Origin: Paenibacillus hamazuiensis
GTDB lineage: Bacteria > Bacillota > Bacilli > Paenibacillales > NBRC-103111
Reading direction: 5' to 3'
Assembly (NCBI RefSeq): GCF_023276405.1
Contig: NZ_JALRMO010000001.1
Coordinates: 3,162,001-3,226,000 of the forward strand
DNA: 64,000 bases
Numbering within the stretch: position 1 is the first letter of the stretch; every line of letters begins with the position of its first letter. Positions 8,552-16,880 of this stretch are shown here, piece after piece. Under the pieces are notes generated by a model. The model saw only the letters and a program-made list of their open reading frames with translations. It was not told where the DNA came from and did not search any database. The position numbers were made by a program, and so were the translations under genes.

Positions 8552-8578
8552 AAACCGATCCTTCGGAGGAATCGGTTT
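8552..8578 (-). terminator. Terminator downstream of the spoVIF-like gene
   Basis: AAACCGAT/ATCGGTTT hairpin with a TCC-rich loop, followed on the minus strand by TTTTTTTATG. Confidence 0.8.
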
Positions 8579-8596
8579 AAATAATTGCTGGATGAA

Positions 8597-8884
8597 CTAG
8601 CGGAACATGCTCCAAAGCTTGATCAGGTGAAACGTGTTGCTTGGATCGATTTTTTGCGAGATGACATAGGAGACCATATTTTCCGTTTGCTGGGGGCTTA
8701 ATCGCTCTCCCAGCACTTTGGCGAGCATATCGACAAAACGTTTGACTTTAACCCGGTCTTGCAGATCGTACTTGGTGACGTCCTTGAGAATCATCTTCAC
8801 CCGTTCTTTAGTTTCGGGGTTTTTCATTTTCAGCTTGACGCGTTCTACAAAAGCAGGATCAATCCCGTATTTTTGGTAGCTCAT
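8597..8884 (-). CDS. spoVIF: Stage VI sporulation protein F-like
   Basis: 95 residues, basic and helical, beginning MSYQKYGIDPAFVERVK. The core (DRVKVKRFVDMLAKVLGERL, then ENMVSYVISQKIDP) follows the SpoVIF family pattern of a short forespore/coat-maturation factor conserved in spore formers; I assign it by pattern, not by search. ATG 8884 is preceded by GGAGGTGTTTGTCG; the TTG two codons upstream is less likely. It lies 75 nt after recG on the same strand and ends at the 8552-8578 hairpin, so it may be read from recG or from its own sporulation promoter, which I cannot identify. Confidence 0.65.
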   Translation of the reverse strand: MSYQKYGIDPAFVERVKLKMKNPETKERVKMILKDVTKYDLQDRVKVKRFVDMLAKVLGERLSPQQTENMVSYVISQKIDPSNTFHLIKLWSMFR

Positions 8885-8958
8885 CGACAAACACCTCCGT
8901 TCGCACTCCTCCTAAGTGTATGTCGGAGGGCTTGAACATGTTTCGTCGTTTGTCCCGG

Positions 8959-11022
8959 TCAATCCATCAAATCGCTATCAAAAATGCCTTCTCTTTGCAA
9001 ATATTGGCGGAGCGGAAGGTAGGCGGCCGCCGTCCAAAACTCCGGCTCGCGCACCAGATCGGCCGCATCGTCGCGGGCTTGCTCCATGATTTCGAAATCC
9101 TTCAGCATGTCCGCCACGCGAAAATCGGGCAGCCCGCTTTGCTTCGTGCCGAAGAAATCGCCGGGACCGCGCAGCTCAAGGTCGCGCCGGGCGATTTCGA
9201 AGCCGTCGTTCGTCTCGGTCATCGCTTTCATCCGCTCTTTGCCGACCTCGTTTTTCGGATCGGCGATGAGCACGCAAAACGATTGATGCTCGCCCCGGCC
9301 GACCCGGCCGCGCAGCTGATGAAGCTGGGAAAGCCCGAACCGGTGGGCGTCGTAGATGACCATGATCGTCGCGTTCGGCACGTCGACCCCCACCTCGATG
9401 ACGGTCGTGGAAACGAGAATATGCAGCTCGCCTGCGGTAAACTGCCGCATGACCTCATCTTTTTCCTGGGTGGACATGCGACCGTGCAGCAATCCCGCCT
9501 TATATCCGAGCGCAGAAAAATGATGCTGAAGCTGCGCGTGCACATCGATCGCGTTTTGCACATCCAGCTTCTCCGATTCTTCGATCAGCGGGCAGATGAC
9601 GTACGCCTGCCGCCCCTGCGCAACTTCCTTCTCGATAAAGCCGAGCACCCGCGGCAGCATGTCGTGCGTGACGGCATACGTCTTGATCGGCTTGCGTCCC
9701 TTAGGCAGCTCGCGCAGTGTCGACACGTCCATATCGCCGAAAGCGGTGATGGCGAGCGTGCGCGGAATCGGCGTCGCCGTCATCGTCAGCACGTCGGGGT
9801 TCATTCCCTTGCGCCGCAAAATGCTGCGCTGCTGGACGCCGAACCGGTGCTGCTCGTCGGTGACGACAAGGCCGAGCTGGCGGAAAAACACATCCTCCTG
9901 AATGAGCGCATGGGTGCCGACAACGATGTCGATCATGCCCATCTGCAGCGAGGCGAGCACATCGCGGCGCTGCCGGTCGGTCAGGCTGCCGGTGAGCAGC
10001 GCCACCTGAATGCCGTACGGCGCAAACAGCTTGTCCAAAGACCGCTTGTGCTGCTCGGCGAGTATTTCCGTCGGCACCATCAGCGCGCCCTGATAGCCGG
10101 CCTTCACGACGGCGTACAGCGCGATGGCCGCGACGACGGTTTTGCCGGCCCCGACGTCGCCCTGGAGCAGCCGGTTCATGCAGTACGGCGCCTGCAAATC
10201 CTGCAAAATCTCGGCGACGACTTTCTTTTGCGAGTCCGTCAGCGTAAACGGTAGCGCCCGCACGAAGGCGCGCACATCCGGCAAATCGACCGGATGCGCC
10301 ACACCGTCCGCACGGTTATGCGTGATTGCGCGGTACGCCTGCATTTTGAGCTGGAACAAAAACAGCTCCTCGTACACCATCCGCTTGCGCGCCTGCTGGC
10401 CCTGATCCGTGTTCTCCGGCGAATGAATCGCAGTGATCGCGGCTTTCCGCGGCATCAGTCCATGCTTGTTCACCAGCTCGCGCGGCAGCACCTCCTGAAT
10501 GAGGCCGCCGAATTGGACCAGCGCCTGCCTGACCGTCTTGCGCATCCATTTTTGCGTGATCGGGCCGGCCACGGAGTAAACGGGCTGCAGCGTGCCGATC
10601 TGGCTCGCCCCTTCGCCGGGAAATTCCGATTCCGATACGGTCAGATGCTGCCGTTTCTGATCCCATTTGCCGGTCAGTACAATGTCCGTACCGGCCTTCA
10701 GCTTGTCCTTCAGAAAATGCCGGTTGAACCATACCGCCGTAATGAAAAACCGGTCGACGATCACCTTGCAGATCATCCGCGATTTGGTGCGGCCGTACAT
10801 TTGCACCTGTGCGTCCCCGGCGAGCTTGCCCTGAACCGTTACTTTTTCCCCGTCCTTGACCAGACTTAAATCGCGAATCGTATAATCCTCGTACCGGAAC
10901 GGATAATATTCGATAAGCTGTCCGACAGTGCGGAGGCCGAGGGCCCCCAGCTCCTCCATTTTTTTGCCGCTGACGCCACGGATGTCGGTGAGCGCAACGG
11001 CATGCAAATCCAGCATCGTCAT
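8959..11022 (-). CDS. recG: ATP-dependent DNA helicase RecG
   Basis: 687 residues, normal for RecG. It unwinds branched DNA at stalled forks and Holliday junctions. The N-terminal wedge/OB domain (about 1-230) is followed by superfamily 2 helicase motifs: LLQGDVGAGKT (Walker A), TDEQHRFGVQQR (motif II with the DEQH box), TMTATPIPRTLAIT (III), VICPLIEESE (IV), STTVIEVGVDVPNA (V) and QLRGRVGRG (VI). The ATG overlaps the degV stop as ATGA, indicating coupling. recG follows the asp23-fakA genes as in B. subtilis, except that degV stands where serine dehydratase genes stand there. Confidence 0.97.
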   Translation of the reverse strand: MTMLDLHAVALTDIRGVSGKKMEELGALGLRTVGQLIEYYPFRYEDYTIRDLSLVKDGEKVTVQGKLAGDAQVQMYGRTKSRMICKVIVDRFFITAVWFNRHFLKDKLKAGTDIVLTGKWDQKRQHLTVSESEFPGEGASQIGTLQPVYSVAGPITQKWMRKTVRQALVQFGGLIQEVLPRELVNKHGLMPRKAAITAIHSPENTDQGQQARKRMVYEELFLFQLKMQAYRAITHNRADGVAHPVDLPDVRAFVRALPFTLTDSQKKVVAEILQDLQAPYCMNRLLQGDVGAGKTVVAAIALYAVVKAGYQGALMVPTEILAEQHKRSLDKLFAPYGIQVALLTGSLTDRQRRDVLASLQMGMIDIVVGTHALIQEDVFFRQLGLVVTDEQHRFGVQQRSILRRKGMNPDVLTMTATPIPRTLAITAFGDMDVSTLRELPKGRKPIKTYAVTHDMLPRVLGFIEKEVAQGRQAYVICPLIEESEKLDVQNAIDVHAQLQHHFSALGYKAGLLHGRMSTQEKDEVMRQFTAGELHILVSTTVIEVGVDVPNATIMVIYDAHRFGLSQLHQLRGRVGRGEHQSFCVLIADPKNEVGKERMKAMTETNDGFEIARRDLELRGPGDFFGTKQSGLPDFRVADMLKDFEIMEQARDDAADLVREPEFWTAAAYLPLRQYLQREGIFDSDLMD

Positions 11023-11876
11023 GACAGCGGAACGACAAACGCCGCCACTGTTCCGGGTCCTGTGTGCGTGCCGACAACAGGGCCGATGCTCGTATACTGC
11101 ACGCTTTCGATGCGGAAATGCTGCTGCAGTTGGTTGTGCAGCTCCGCGGCGTACTCCGGCGCGTTTGCGTGGGCGACGGTAAGGCGGATCGAACGGCCGG
11201 CTACATCCTTGTCGAACAGCTCGACAATCCGGGCCATCGCCTTTTTATGTCCCCTCACCTTATCGACCGAATAAACGACTCCTTCAGGAGCGATCGATAA
11301 TATCGGCTTAATATTCAGCAGCGAGCCGACCAGCGCCGCCGCTCTTCCGATTCGCCCGCCTTTTTGCAAATATTCCAGCGTGTCGACGAGGAAATACAGC
11401 GCCGTTTCATTTCGCAGACGCTCGATCAGCTGAAGGATCTCCTCTTTGGTTTTGCCCTCCTTGGCGGCTTGCGCGGCAGCCACCACGAGCATGCCGATCC
11501 CGTAGGAAGCCGATTTCGAATCGACTACGGTAATGTTCGAACTGCCGTCCAGCGTCGATTTTGCCATTACCGCGGATTGATACGTCCCGCTGAACGCCGA
11601 AGAAAGATGAACCGAGATGATTTGAACCTCAGGGTCCTCCTCGATCAGCCGTCTGTACGTATCCATGAACTCTACGGGCGATGGCTGCGAAGTGGTAGGC
11701 AGGCCGGGAAATGCCGCCAACTTCTCAAAAAAAGCTTCGGACGACATATCCACGGCATCCCGGTAAGATTCGCTGCCGAAATGCACCTTCAGAGGCACCA
11801 TTTCAATCCCGAGCTCCGCCCTTACGTCTGCCGGAATATCCGACGTGCTGTCCGTCACAAGCTTGATGCGAGCCAA
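11019..11876 (-). CDS. DegV family fatty-acid-binding protein (FakB-like)
   Basis: 285 residues. It begins MARIKLVTDSTSDIP and has the DegV signatures HLSSAFSGTYQSA and TLEYLQKGGRIG, with the conserved lipid-binding serine region. DegV/FakB proteins hold a fatty acid while FakA phosphorylates it to acyl phosphate for phospholipid synthesis. The start is TTG at 11876 with GAGAGG 9 nt upstream. It lies between fakA (upstream, 23 nt) and recG (4-nt overlap), so kinase and binding protein are made together. Acyl specificity cannot be read from the sequence. Confidence 0.92.
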   Translation of the reverse strand: MARIKLVTDSTSDIPADVRAELGIEMVPLKVHFGSESYRDAVDMSSEAFFEKLAAFPGLPTTSQPSPVEFMDTYRRLIEEDPEVQIISVHLSSAFSGTYQSAVMAKSTLDGSSNITVVDSKSASYGIGMLVVAAAQAAKEGKTKEEILQLIERLRNETALYFLVDTLEYLQKGGRIGRAAALVGSLLNIKPILSIAPEGVVYSVDKVRGHKKAMARIVELFDKDVAGRSIRLTVAHANAPEYAAELHNQLQQHFRIESVQYTSIGPVVGTHTGPGTVAAFVVPLS

Positions 11877-11899
11877 ATAGACACACCTCTCCCTGCAAA

Positions 11900-13663
11900 T
11901 TACTCTGCCGATAAAATATAATGATACAGCGGCTGCCCGCCGTCATGAATTTCCAATTCGGAGTCCGGATAATGCTCGCCGATCAAAGCGGCAAGCCGTT
12001 CCGTCTGCTCCTGACGAGCATCCTCCCCGGCATATACCGTAATGACCTCGGCTCCGTCCGCGAGCAAGCTTTCAAGCAGCAGTCCGCATGTGCGAAGAAG
12101 TTCCGGATGGGAAGCGACGATTTTACCGTCAACGAGGCCGATATAGTCGCCTTCCTTGACGTCGATGCCGTCCATCTCCGTATCGCGCACGGCGACCGTG
12201 ACCTGAGCTGATTTCACCTGCTTCGTCGCCTGGGTCATCTGCTCCTCGTTGGCCGAAGCATCCGACTGCTCCTGAAAAGCGAGCGCCGCAGCAATGCCTT
12301 GCGGAATCGATTTGGACGGAATGACGATGACGGTCTTGCCTTCCGTCATATCCGCAGCTTGACGGGCCGCCATCACAATATTCGAATTGTTCGGAAGCAC
12401 GAACACCGTCTCCGCCTGAATCCGTTCGGCCGCCTGCACGATTTGCTCGGTGCTCGGATTCATCGATTGGCCTCCGAACAGCACCTCGTCGACGCCGAGG
12501 CTGCGAAAAATATCGGAAATGCCGGAGCCGGCGGAAACCGCAACGAGGCCGTAACGCTTGAGCGCGGCGGCCGGCAGGCCCGCATGCTGAAGCGTAAGCT
12601 CCGGAGCGACTTCAATCCCGTCCCCGTACGTTTCATGTTCTTCCTGCTCGAGAATATGCGTATGCTGTTCGCGCATATTTTCGATCTTGATGCGAGTCAG
12701 CTCCCCGTAACGCATCGCCAAATTCATCACGTCGCCCGGCTGTTCCGCATGAATATGGATTTTGACCAGCTCATCGGTACAGGCGACGAGCAGCGAATCC
12801 CCGTGCTTTGCCAGCTGCTTGCGGAACTGCGCCTCATCGAAGGTTTGCCCTTGATTGGGGCCGGGCGCAAGCTTGATCATAAACTCGGTGCAGTATCCAT
12901 GCTCGATATCTTCCGTCGCAAGTTTCGCCTGCGCCCGCTTCGGCTCTTTGCCGCGCAGGCCGGCATTAGCAGCGGGCCCGGCCAAAGGTTGTGCCTGAAC
13001 GGCGGTATAACCGGCGGCTTCCGGCGCTATCCCGGCCGCATCCCCAACCAAAGCGGCAAGAAACCCGTCGTAGATGTACAGCAGACCTTGTCCCCCCGCG
13101 TCGACGACGCCGACCTGTTTCAGCACCGGCAAATAATCCGGCGTTTTCTCCAGCGCTTCGTACCCTTTCTTGACCGTCTCCCGCAGCAGTTCCGCCACAT
13201 CGGGAGTACGCTTCGAGAAGGCGACGGCCATCTTCGCCGCTTCGCGGGATACCGTAAGGATGGTGCCTTCCACCGGCTTTACCACCGCCTTATATGCGGT
13301 GTCCACGCCGGTTTGCAGGGCGGCCGCAAACTGCTGCGCATCGATGTCCGCCTGATCCTGAACGGCTTTGGCAAAACCGCGGAAAAGCTGGGACAAAATC
13401 ACCCCGGAATTGCCGCGAGCGCCCATGAGCAGCCCTTTGGCAAACGCTTCGGCCGCTTGGCCGATATGCCCGGAAGGGCGCTTCTTCAGCTCCTCCGCGC
13501 CCGATGCGACGCTCATGCCCATATTGGTGCCCGTATCGCCGTCCGGAACCGGGAATACGTTGAGCGCGTTAACGTTTTCCGCCCGATCCTGCAAAAACTG
13601 TGCACCCGACATCACCATGCGGTAAAATACGTGGCCGTCAATTCGATTTAAGCGCTTACTCAA
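11900..13663 (-). CDS. fakA: Fatty acid kinase FakA / DAK2-domain protein (YloV)
   Basis: 587 residues from TTG 13663, chosen because AGGAAGGGG lies 7 nt upstream; another TTG at 13687 falls before this ribosome site. The N-terminal DAK2 kinase domain (about 1-205) carries NVFPVPDGDTGTNM and GARGNSGVILSQ, the metal/ATP-binding motifs; a middle and a C-terminal FakA-type domain follow (HIHAEQPGDVMNLAM; FVLPNNSNIVMAARQ). It phosphorylates fatty acids bound to DegV-type FakB proteins. It lies between asp23 (yloU) and degV, matching the yloU-yloV order in Bacillus. Confidence 0.92.
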   Translation of the reverse strand: MSKRLNRIDGHVFYRMVMSGAQFLQDRAENVNALNVFPVPDGDTGTNMGMSVASGAEELKKRPSGHIGQAAEAFAKGLLMGARGNSGVILSQLFRGFAKAVQDQADIDAQQFAAALQTGVDTAYKAVVKPVEGTILTVSREAAKMAVAFSKRTPDVAELLRETVKKGYEALEKTPDYLPVLKQVGVVDAGGQGLLYIYDGFLAALVGDAAGIAPEAAGYTAVQAQPLAGPAANAGLRGKEPKRAQAKLATEDIEHGYCTEFMIKLAPGPNQGQTFDEAQFRKQLAKHGDSLLVACTDELVKIHIHAEQPGDVMNLAMRYGELTRIKIENMREQHTHILEQEEHETYGDGIEVAPELTLQHAGLPAAALKRYGLVAVSAGSGISDIFRSLGVDEVLFGGQSMNPSTEQIVQAAERIQAETVFVLPNNSNIVMAARQAADMTEGKTVIVIPSKSIPQGIAAALAFQEQSDASANEEQMTQATKQVKSAQVTVAVRDTEMDGIDVKEGDYIGLVDGKIVASHPELLRTCGLLLESLLADGAEVITVYAGEDARQEQTERLAALIGEHYPDSELEIHDGGQPLYHYILSAE

Positions 13664-13716
13664 GTCGATACCCCTTCCTGAAAACAATTGCTTGTAAGGC
13701 TTCCTTTAAATCCGGC

Positions 13717-14076
13717 TTATTTGGAAACGCGGACATCCTGGATCAGCACGTTCACCTGATCGACTTTCAACCCGACCACGTCGTTCAGCACATATTTGAC
13801 ACGCGACTGCACGTTATGCGCCACCTCGGAGATTTTCGTGCCGTAGCTGACAATAATATATAAATCAATCGCAGTGGATCCGCCACTGTGCCTCACTTCC
13901 ACCCCGCGGCTCAAGTTGCCTTTGCCGAGTAGTTCGGCAATGCCGTCTTTGAGCTGCTTGCGCGAGGCCATGCCGACCAGGCCGTAACATTCCATGGCGG
14001 CCGCCCCGGCCAAAGTGGAAATCACTTCTTCTGTGATAAACACGTTGCCAAGTTCCGTTTGAAGTTGGGTAAGCAT
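13717..14076 (-). CDS. yloU: Asp23/Gls24 family protein (YloU)
   Basis: 119 residues with the Asp23 fold signatures (ITEEVISTLAGAAAMECYGL near the start; STAIDLYIIVSYGTKISEVA in the middle; LKVDQVNVLIQDVRV at the end). Family members are alkaline-shock or envelope-associated proteins; function in spore formers is poorly known. It is upstream of fakA on the same strand, with ATG 14076 after AAAGGAGATGTG, and divergent from rpmB. A second paralogue is at 58459-58842. Confidence 0.9.
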   Translation of the reverse strand: MLTQLQTELGNVFITEEVISTLAGAAAMECYGLVGMASRKQLKDGIAELLGKGNLSRGVEVRHSGGSTAIDLYIIVSYGTKISEVAHNVQSRVKYVLNDVVGLKVDQVNVLIQDVRVSK

Positions 14077-14162
14077 TGCTTCACATCTCCTTTATCACAG
14101 CCGTACGGACTTGTGTTACATTTTACTATAACCGTTTCAAGAAATAAATAAGAGAACCTGCG

Positions 14163-14192
14163 TTGACGCCTGAAGTTCCGCTGTGCTATTAT
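14163..14192 (+). promoter_or_regulatory. Sigma-A promoter of rpmB
   Basis: TTGACG, 18-nt spacer, TATTAT, leaving an untranslated leader of about 110 nt before the rpmB ATG. Confidence 0.65.
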
Positions 14193-14308
14193 ATTATAGT
14201 GTGTTTTACAGGACTGGAAACGGTAAGCCTGCACGGGCAATTAGTACAAGTTTGCCACAATATCACTCCGTTCATGCTTGTTCGGTTTTTATAAGGAGGT
14301 GTAGCTCA

Positions 14309-14497
14309 ATGTCCCGCAAATGTTATATTACCGGCAAAAAACCGGGAACCGGCAATCACGTGTCCCACGCCAACAACAAGGCGAAGCGCTCTTGGGGTGT
14401 TAACGTCCAGAAGGTTCGCATTCTCGTTGACGGCAAACCGAAGCGCGTTTATGTCAGCACGAAAGCTTTGAAATCCGGCAAAGTGACCCGCGTGTAA
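14309..14497 (+). CDS. rpmB: 50S ribosomal protein L28
   Basis: 62 residues, [20 protein letters not shown] to VTRV, very close to Bacillus L28, a large-subunit protein. The ATG at 14309 follows ATAAGGAGGTG. It has a single cysteine and no CxxC pairs, so it is the zinc-free form. It is transcribed alone on the plus strand between asp23 and spoVM, with promoter 14163-14192 and terminator 14514-14540, the same position as in B. subtilis. Confidence 0.97.
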   Translation: MSRKCYITGKKPGTGNHVSHANNKAKRSWGVNVQKVRILVDGKPKRVYVSTKALKSGKVTRV

Positions 14498-14513
14498 TTC
14501 AGCCGCATAGACA

Positions 14514-14540
14514 AAAAGCACCTGACGCTCAGGTGCTTTT
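14514..14540 (+). terminator. rpmB terminator
   Basis: AAAAGCACCTGA/TCAGGTGCTTTT hairpin with a 3-nt loop and a T-run after it. Confidence 0.9.
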
Positions 14541-14678
14541 TTTGTGTATAAGTTATTGTTGACGGAGATTCGCCATACATAAGCCGGGCCCCCAAAAAAA
14601 CCGGCAACCATCAAACGGCGCCGCCGCGGCAAGCCGGCTATTGGGGGACATCGGCTATTAAGTATTTTGACCTGCTCT

Positions 14679-14759
14679 TCAGTTTTTGCTGAACGTGTTA
14701 AGTACGGCTTTGACAAACCCACCCAAAAACTTAGGCAGCTTGATCGTGTAAAATTTCAT
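14679..14759 (-). CDS. spoVM: Stage V sporulation protein M
   Basis: A 26-residue gene. The peptide begins MKFYTIKLPKFLGG and ends NTFSKN, matching SpoVM, the amphipathic peptide that recognises the positively curved forespore membrane and anchors the SpoIVA coat base. GGAGGGG lies 7 nt before the ATG. Its place between rpmB and the rpe/rsgA genes is the same as in B. subtilis, which supports the call strongly despite the tiny size. It is probably driven by a mother-cell promoter that I cannot define. Confidence 0.93.
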   Translation of the reverse strand: MKFYTIKLPKFLGGFVKAVLNTFSKN

Positions 14760-14964
14760 GCCTACCCCTCCTTAACTGACGAAGATGCCCTTTCCCTTAG
14801 CGCGCCCGCCCCGCGAGGACCATCTTCCATTATGATACTCCATTATATTCCCATAGGCCGAAAACGTTCCACTCAAAATGCCCGCCCGCAGGCGCCCCGC
14901 ACCTGACCGTCATCCCGTTTCCCGCACAAGAACAAATCCCCGAAATTTCTAAACAACAAAAAAA

Positions 14965-14992
14965 GGCTACAAGAGAAGCGACTCTTGTAACC
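14965..14992 (-). terminator. Terminator of the prpC-prkC-rsgA-rpe operon
   Basis: GGTTACAAGAG/CTCTTGTAGCC stem followed by a T-run on the minus strand. It lies downstream of the small membrane gene and separates it from spoVM. Confidence 0.85.
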
Positions 14993-15026
14993 ATACGTAT
15001 GCACGATGCGCCGAAATTATGAATGG

Positions 15027-15284
15027 TTATACGGGATTAGGGATTTCCCCCGTTTTTATGTACAAATACATGGCGTAAGCGATGGAAAATACGAAAAAAA
15101 GCACGACGCTTACAATTACGAAAGCGATACGCGGCCCCTTCGTATCGTAACGCCGGAAAAACTGGATGCCCGTATAAAGAGCCCCCAGGGAAAACAAGTA
15201 TTTGAGCATGTCCTGGATTTGCGAAAACAACGTGAGCAGCAGCGCGCAAACGATGCTGTAGCCGATAATCCCGAGCGTCCTCAT
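15027..15284 (-). CDS. Small membrane protein, unknown function
   Basis: 85 residues with two or three hydrophobic segments (about 1-22, a weaker one near 25-42, and a strong one about 51-75) separated by a basic loop ([10 protein letters not shown]). It overlaps the rpe stop by 4 nt (ATGA) and is the last gene before the 14965-14992 terminator. In B. subtilis this position is held by thiN; this protein is not a thiamine pyrophosphokinase. I do not recognise the family. Translational coupling to rpe implies it is expressed with the rsgA/prkC operon. Confidence 0.75.
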   Translation of the reverse strand: MRTLGIIGYSIVCALLLTLFSQIQDMLKYLFSLGALYTGIQFFRRYDTKGPRIAFVIVSVVLFFVFSIAYAMYLYIKTGEIPNPV

Positions 15285-15949
15285 GGCGTCAGCGCCGCCC
15301 CCTGGCGGATATGCCGGATCGCTTCCGCACGGTTGGCTTCGCCGAATATGGCGTTGCCTGCAACCAGCACGTTCGCTCCGGCCGCCACCACCTGACGGGC
15401 GGTCGTCTCGTTGATGCCGCCGTCCACCTCGATGTCCACATGCGTAAGACCGCGCGCGTCCAGCTTTTGACGCAGCCGCGAAATTTTCGGCAGCATCGCG
15501 TCGATAAATTTTTGCCCGCCGAAGCCGGGATTAACCGTCATGATAAGCACCAGATCGAGCGCTTCGTCCGGTACATAATCGAGCGTTTCCAGCGGTGTAG
15601 CCGGATTCAGCACGACGCCGGCTTTTTTACCCTGTTCCTTGATCAGCGATAACGTCCGATGAAGATGAACGCACGCTTCCACGTGAACGGATATGAGATC
15701 GGCCCCCGCATTGGCGAAAGCCGGAATATACGGGTCCGGGTTTTGAATCATCAAATGAACGTCGAGCGGCAGCGCGGTGCGCGGGCGGATCGATTCGACG
15801 ACCGGCGGTCCGATCGTGATGTTCGGCACGAAATGACCGTCCATCACATCGACGTGAATCCAGTCCGCTCCCCCCCGCTCAACATCCGCTATTTCGTCTC
15901 CCAAACGGGAAAAATCCGCTGATAAAATCGACGGTGCAATTCGCAGCAT
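15281..15949 (-). CDS. rpe: Ribulose-phosphate 3-epimerase
   Basis: 222 residues, a TIM-barrel enzyme of the pentose phosphate pathway that interconverts ribulose 5-phosphate and xylulose 5-phosphate. Signatures seen are [31 protein letters not shown] (metal His/Asp), [27 protein letters not shown] and [10 protein letters not shown] (phosphate loop). It follows rsgA by 1 nt and overlaps the next small membrane gene, so it is inside a tight operon. Confidence 0.97.
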   Translation of the reverse strand: MLRIAPSILSADFSRLGDEIADVERGGADWIHVDVMDGHFVPNITIGPPVVESIRPRTALPLDVHLMIQNPDPYIPAFANAGADLISVHVEACVHLHRTLSLIKEQGKKAGVVLNPATPLETLDYVPDEALDLVLIMTVNPGFGGQKFIDAMLPKISRLRQKLDARGLTHVDIEVDGGINETTARQVVAAGANVLVAGNAIFGEANRAEAIRHIRQGAALTP

Positions 15950-15950
15950 G

Positions 15951-16880
15951 TCAATACCTCCTCTTCCGGTCTTTCATCTCCCCTAAAAATTGTAAATAAT
16001 GCTCGTAACGGGACGGTGCAATGTCCCCCCGCTCCTTCGCTTCGATCACCTTGCAGCCGGGCTCATGCTGATGAAGACAGCCTCTGAACTTGCAGCCGGC
16101 GGCAAAGCCGGAAAACTCCTTGAAGCAGGAGCCGAGCTCTTCGGTCTCCATATCGGCGAAATCGAGCGAACTGAAGCCCGGCGTATCGGCTACAAATCCG
16201 CCGTTGTGCAGCCGGATCAGCTCGACGTGGCGCGTCGTATGCTTGCCGCGGCCGAGCTTCATGCTGATTTCGTTCGTTTCGAGCGAAAGGCCGGGGATCA
16301 TCGCGTTAAGCAGCGACGATTTGCCGACGCCCGATTGGCCGGCGACCACGCTGATGCGGCCGGCCAGCCTCTCCAGAATCGGCTCGACCCCTTCGCGGTA
16401 CTTGGAGCTCGTCACGACCACGCGGTAGCCGATCCGCTCGTAAAGCGCAACGACGGCCTGCAGCGGCATATCCGTTCCCGGCGGAATCGCTTCGAGCGAC
16501 GCAAGCTCGGCATCCTGCAGCAGGTCGAACTTGCTGAGGCAGATCAGGGTATCGACTCCCGCCTTCTCCGCGTGCACGAGAAATTTATCGAGCAGCTGCA
16601 AATTAAGCGCCGGTTCGTCGATGGAAAACACGAGAATGACGAGCTCCACGTTGGCGACCGGGGGTCTGACCAGCTCCGTGGAGCGGGGTAAAATTTCGTC
16701 CACGGTGCCTTCCCCGTTTTCGGTCAGCTCGAACAGCACCCGGTCCCCGACGAGCGGGGAAATGCCCTTTTTCTTAAAAATGCCGCGGGCCCGGCATTGA
16801 ATCGTTTGAGCACAATCCTGGCCTTCGGGCAGGACATAGTAATATCCGCTTAATGCCTTGACGATCAAACCTTCTGGCAT
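15951..16880 (-). CDS. rsgA: Ribosome small-subunit GTPase RsgA
   Basis: 309 residues. OB-fold N-terminus (1-70), circularly permuted GTPase with the G4-like CLSKFDL (about 114-120) before the P-loop [10 protein letters not shown] (181-190) and G3 DTPGFSS, and a C-terminal zinc knuckle ([14 protein letters not shown]). It checks the decoding centre of maturing 30S subunits. The start ATG shares one base with the prkC stop (TAATG), so coupling is likely. The prpC-prkC-rsgA-rpe order is that of B. subtilis. Confidence 0.97.
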   Translation of the reverse strand: MPEGLIVKALSGYYYVLPEGQDCAQTIQCRARGIFKKKGISPLVGDRVLFELTENGEGTVDEILPRSTELVRPPVANVELVILVFSIDEPALNLQLLDKFLVHAEKAGVDTLICLSKFDLLQDAELASLEAIPPGTDMPLQAVVALYERIGYRVVVTSSKYREGVEPILERLAGRISVVAGQSGVGKSSLLNAMIPGLSLETNEISMKLGRGKHTTRHVELIRLHNGGFVADTPGFSSLDFADMETEELGSCFKEFSGFAAGCKFRGCLHQHEPGCKVIEAKERGDIAPSRYEHYLQFLGEMKDRKRRY

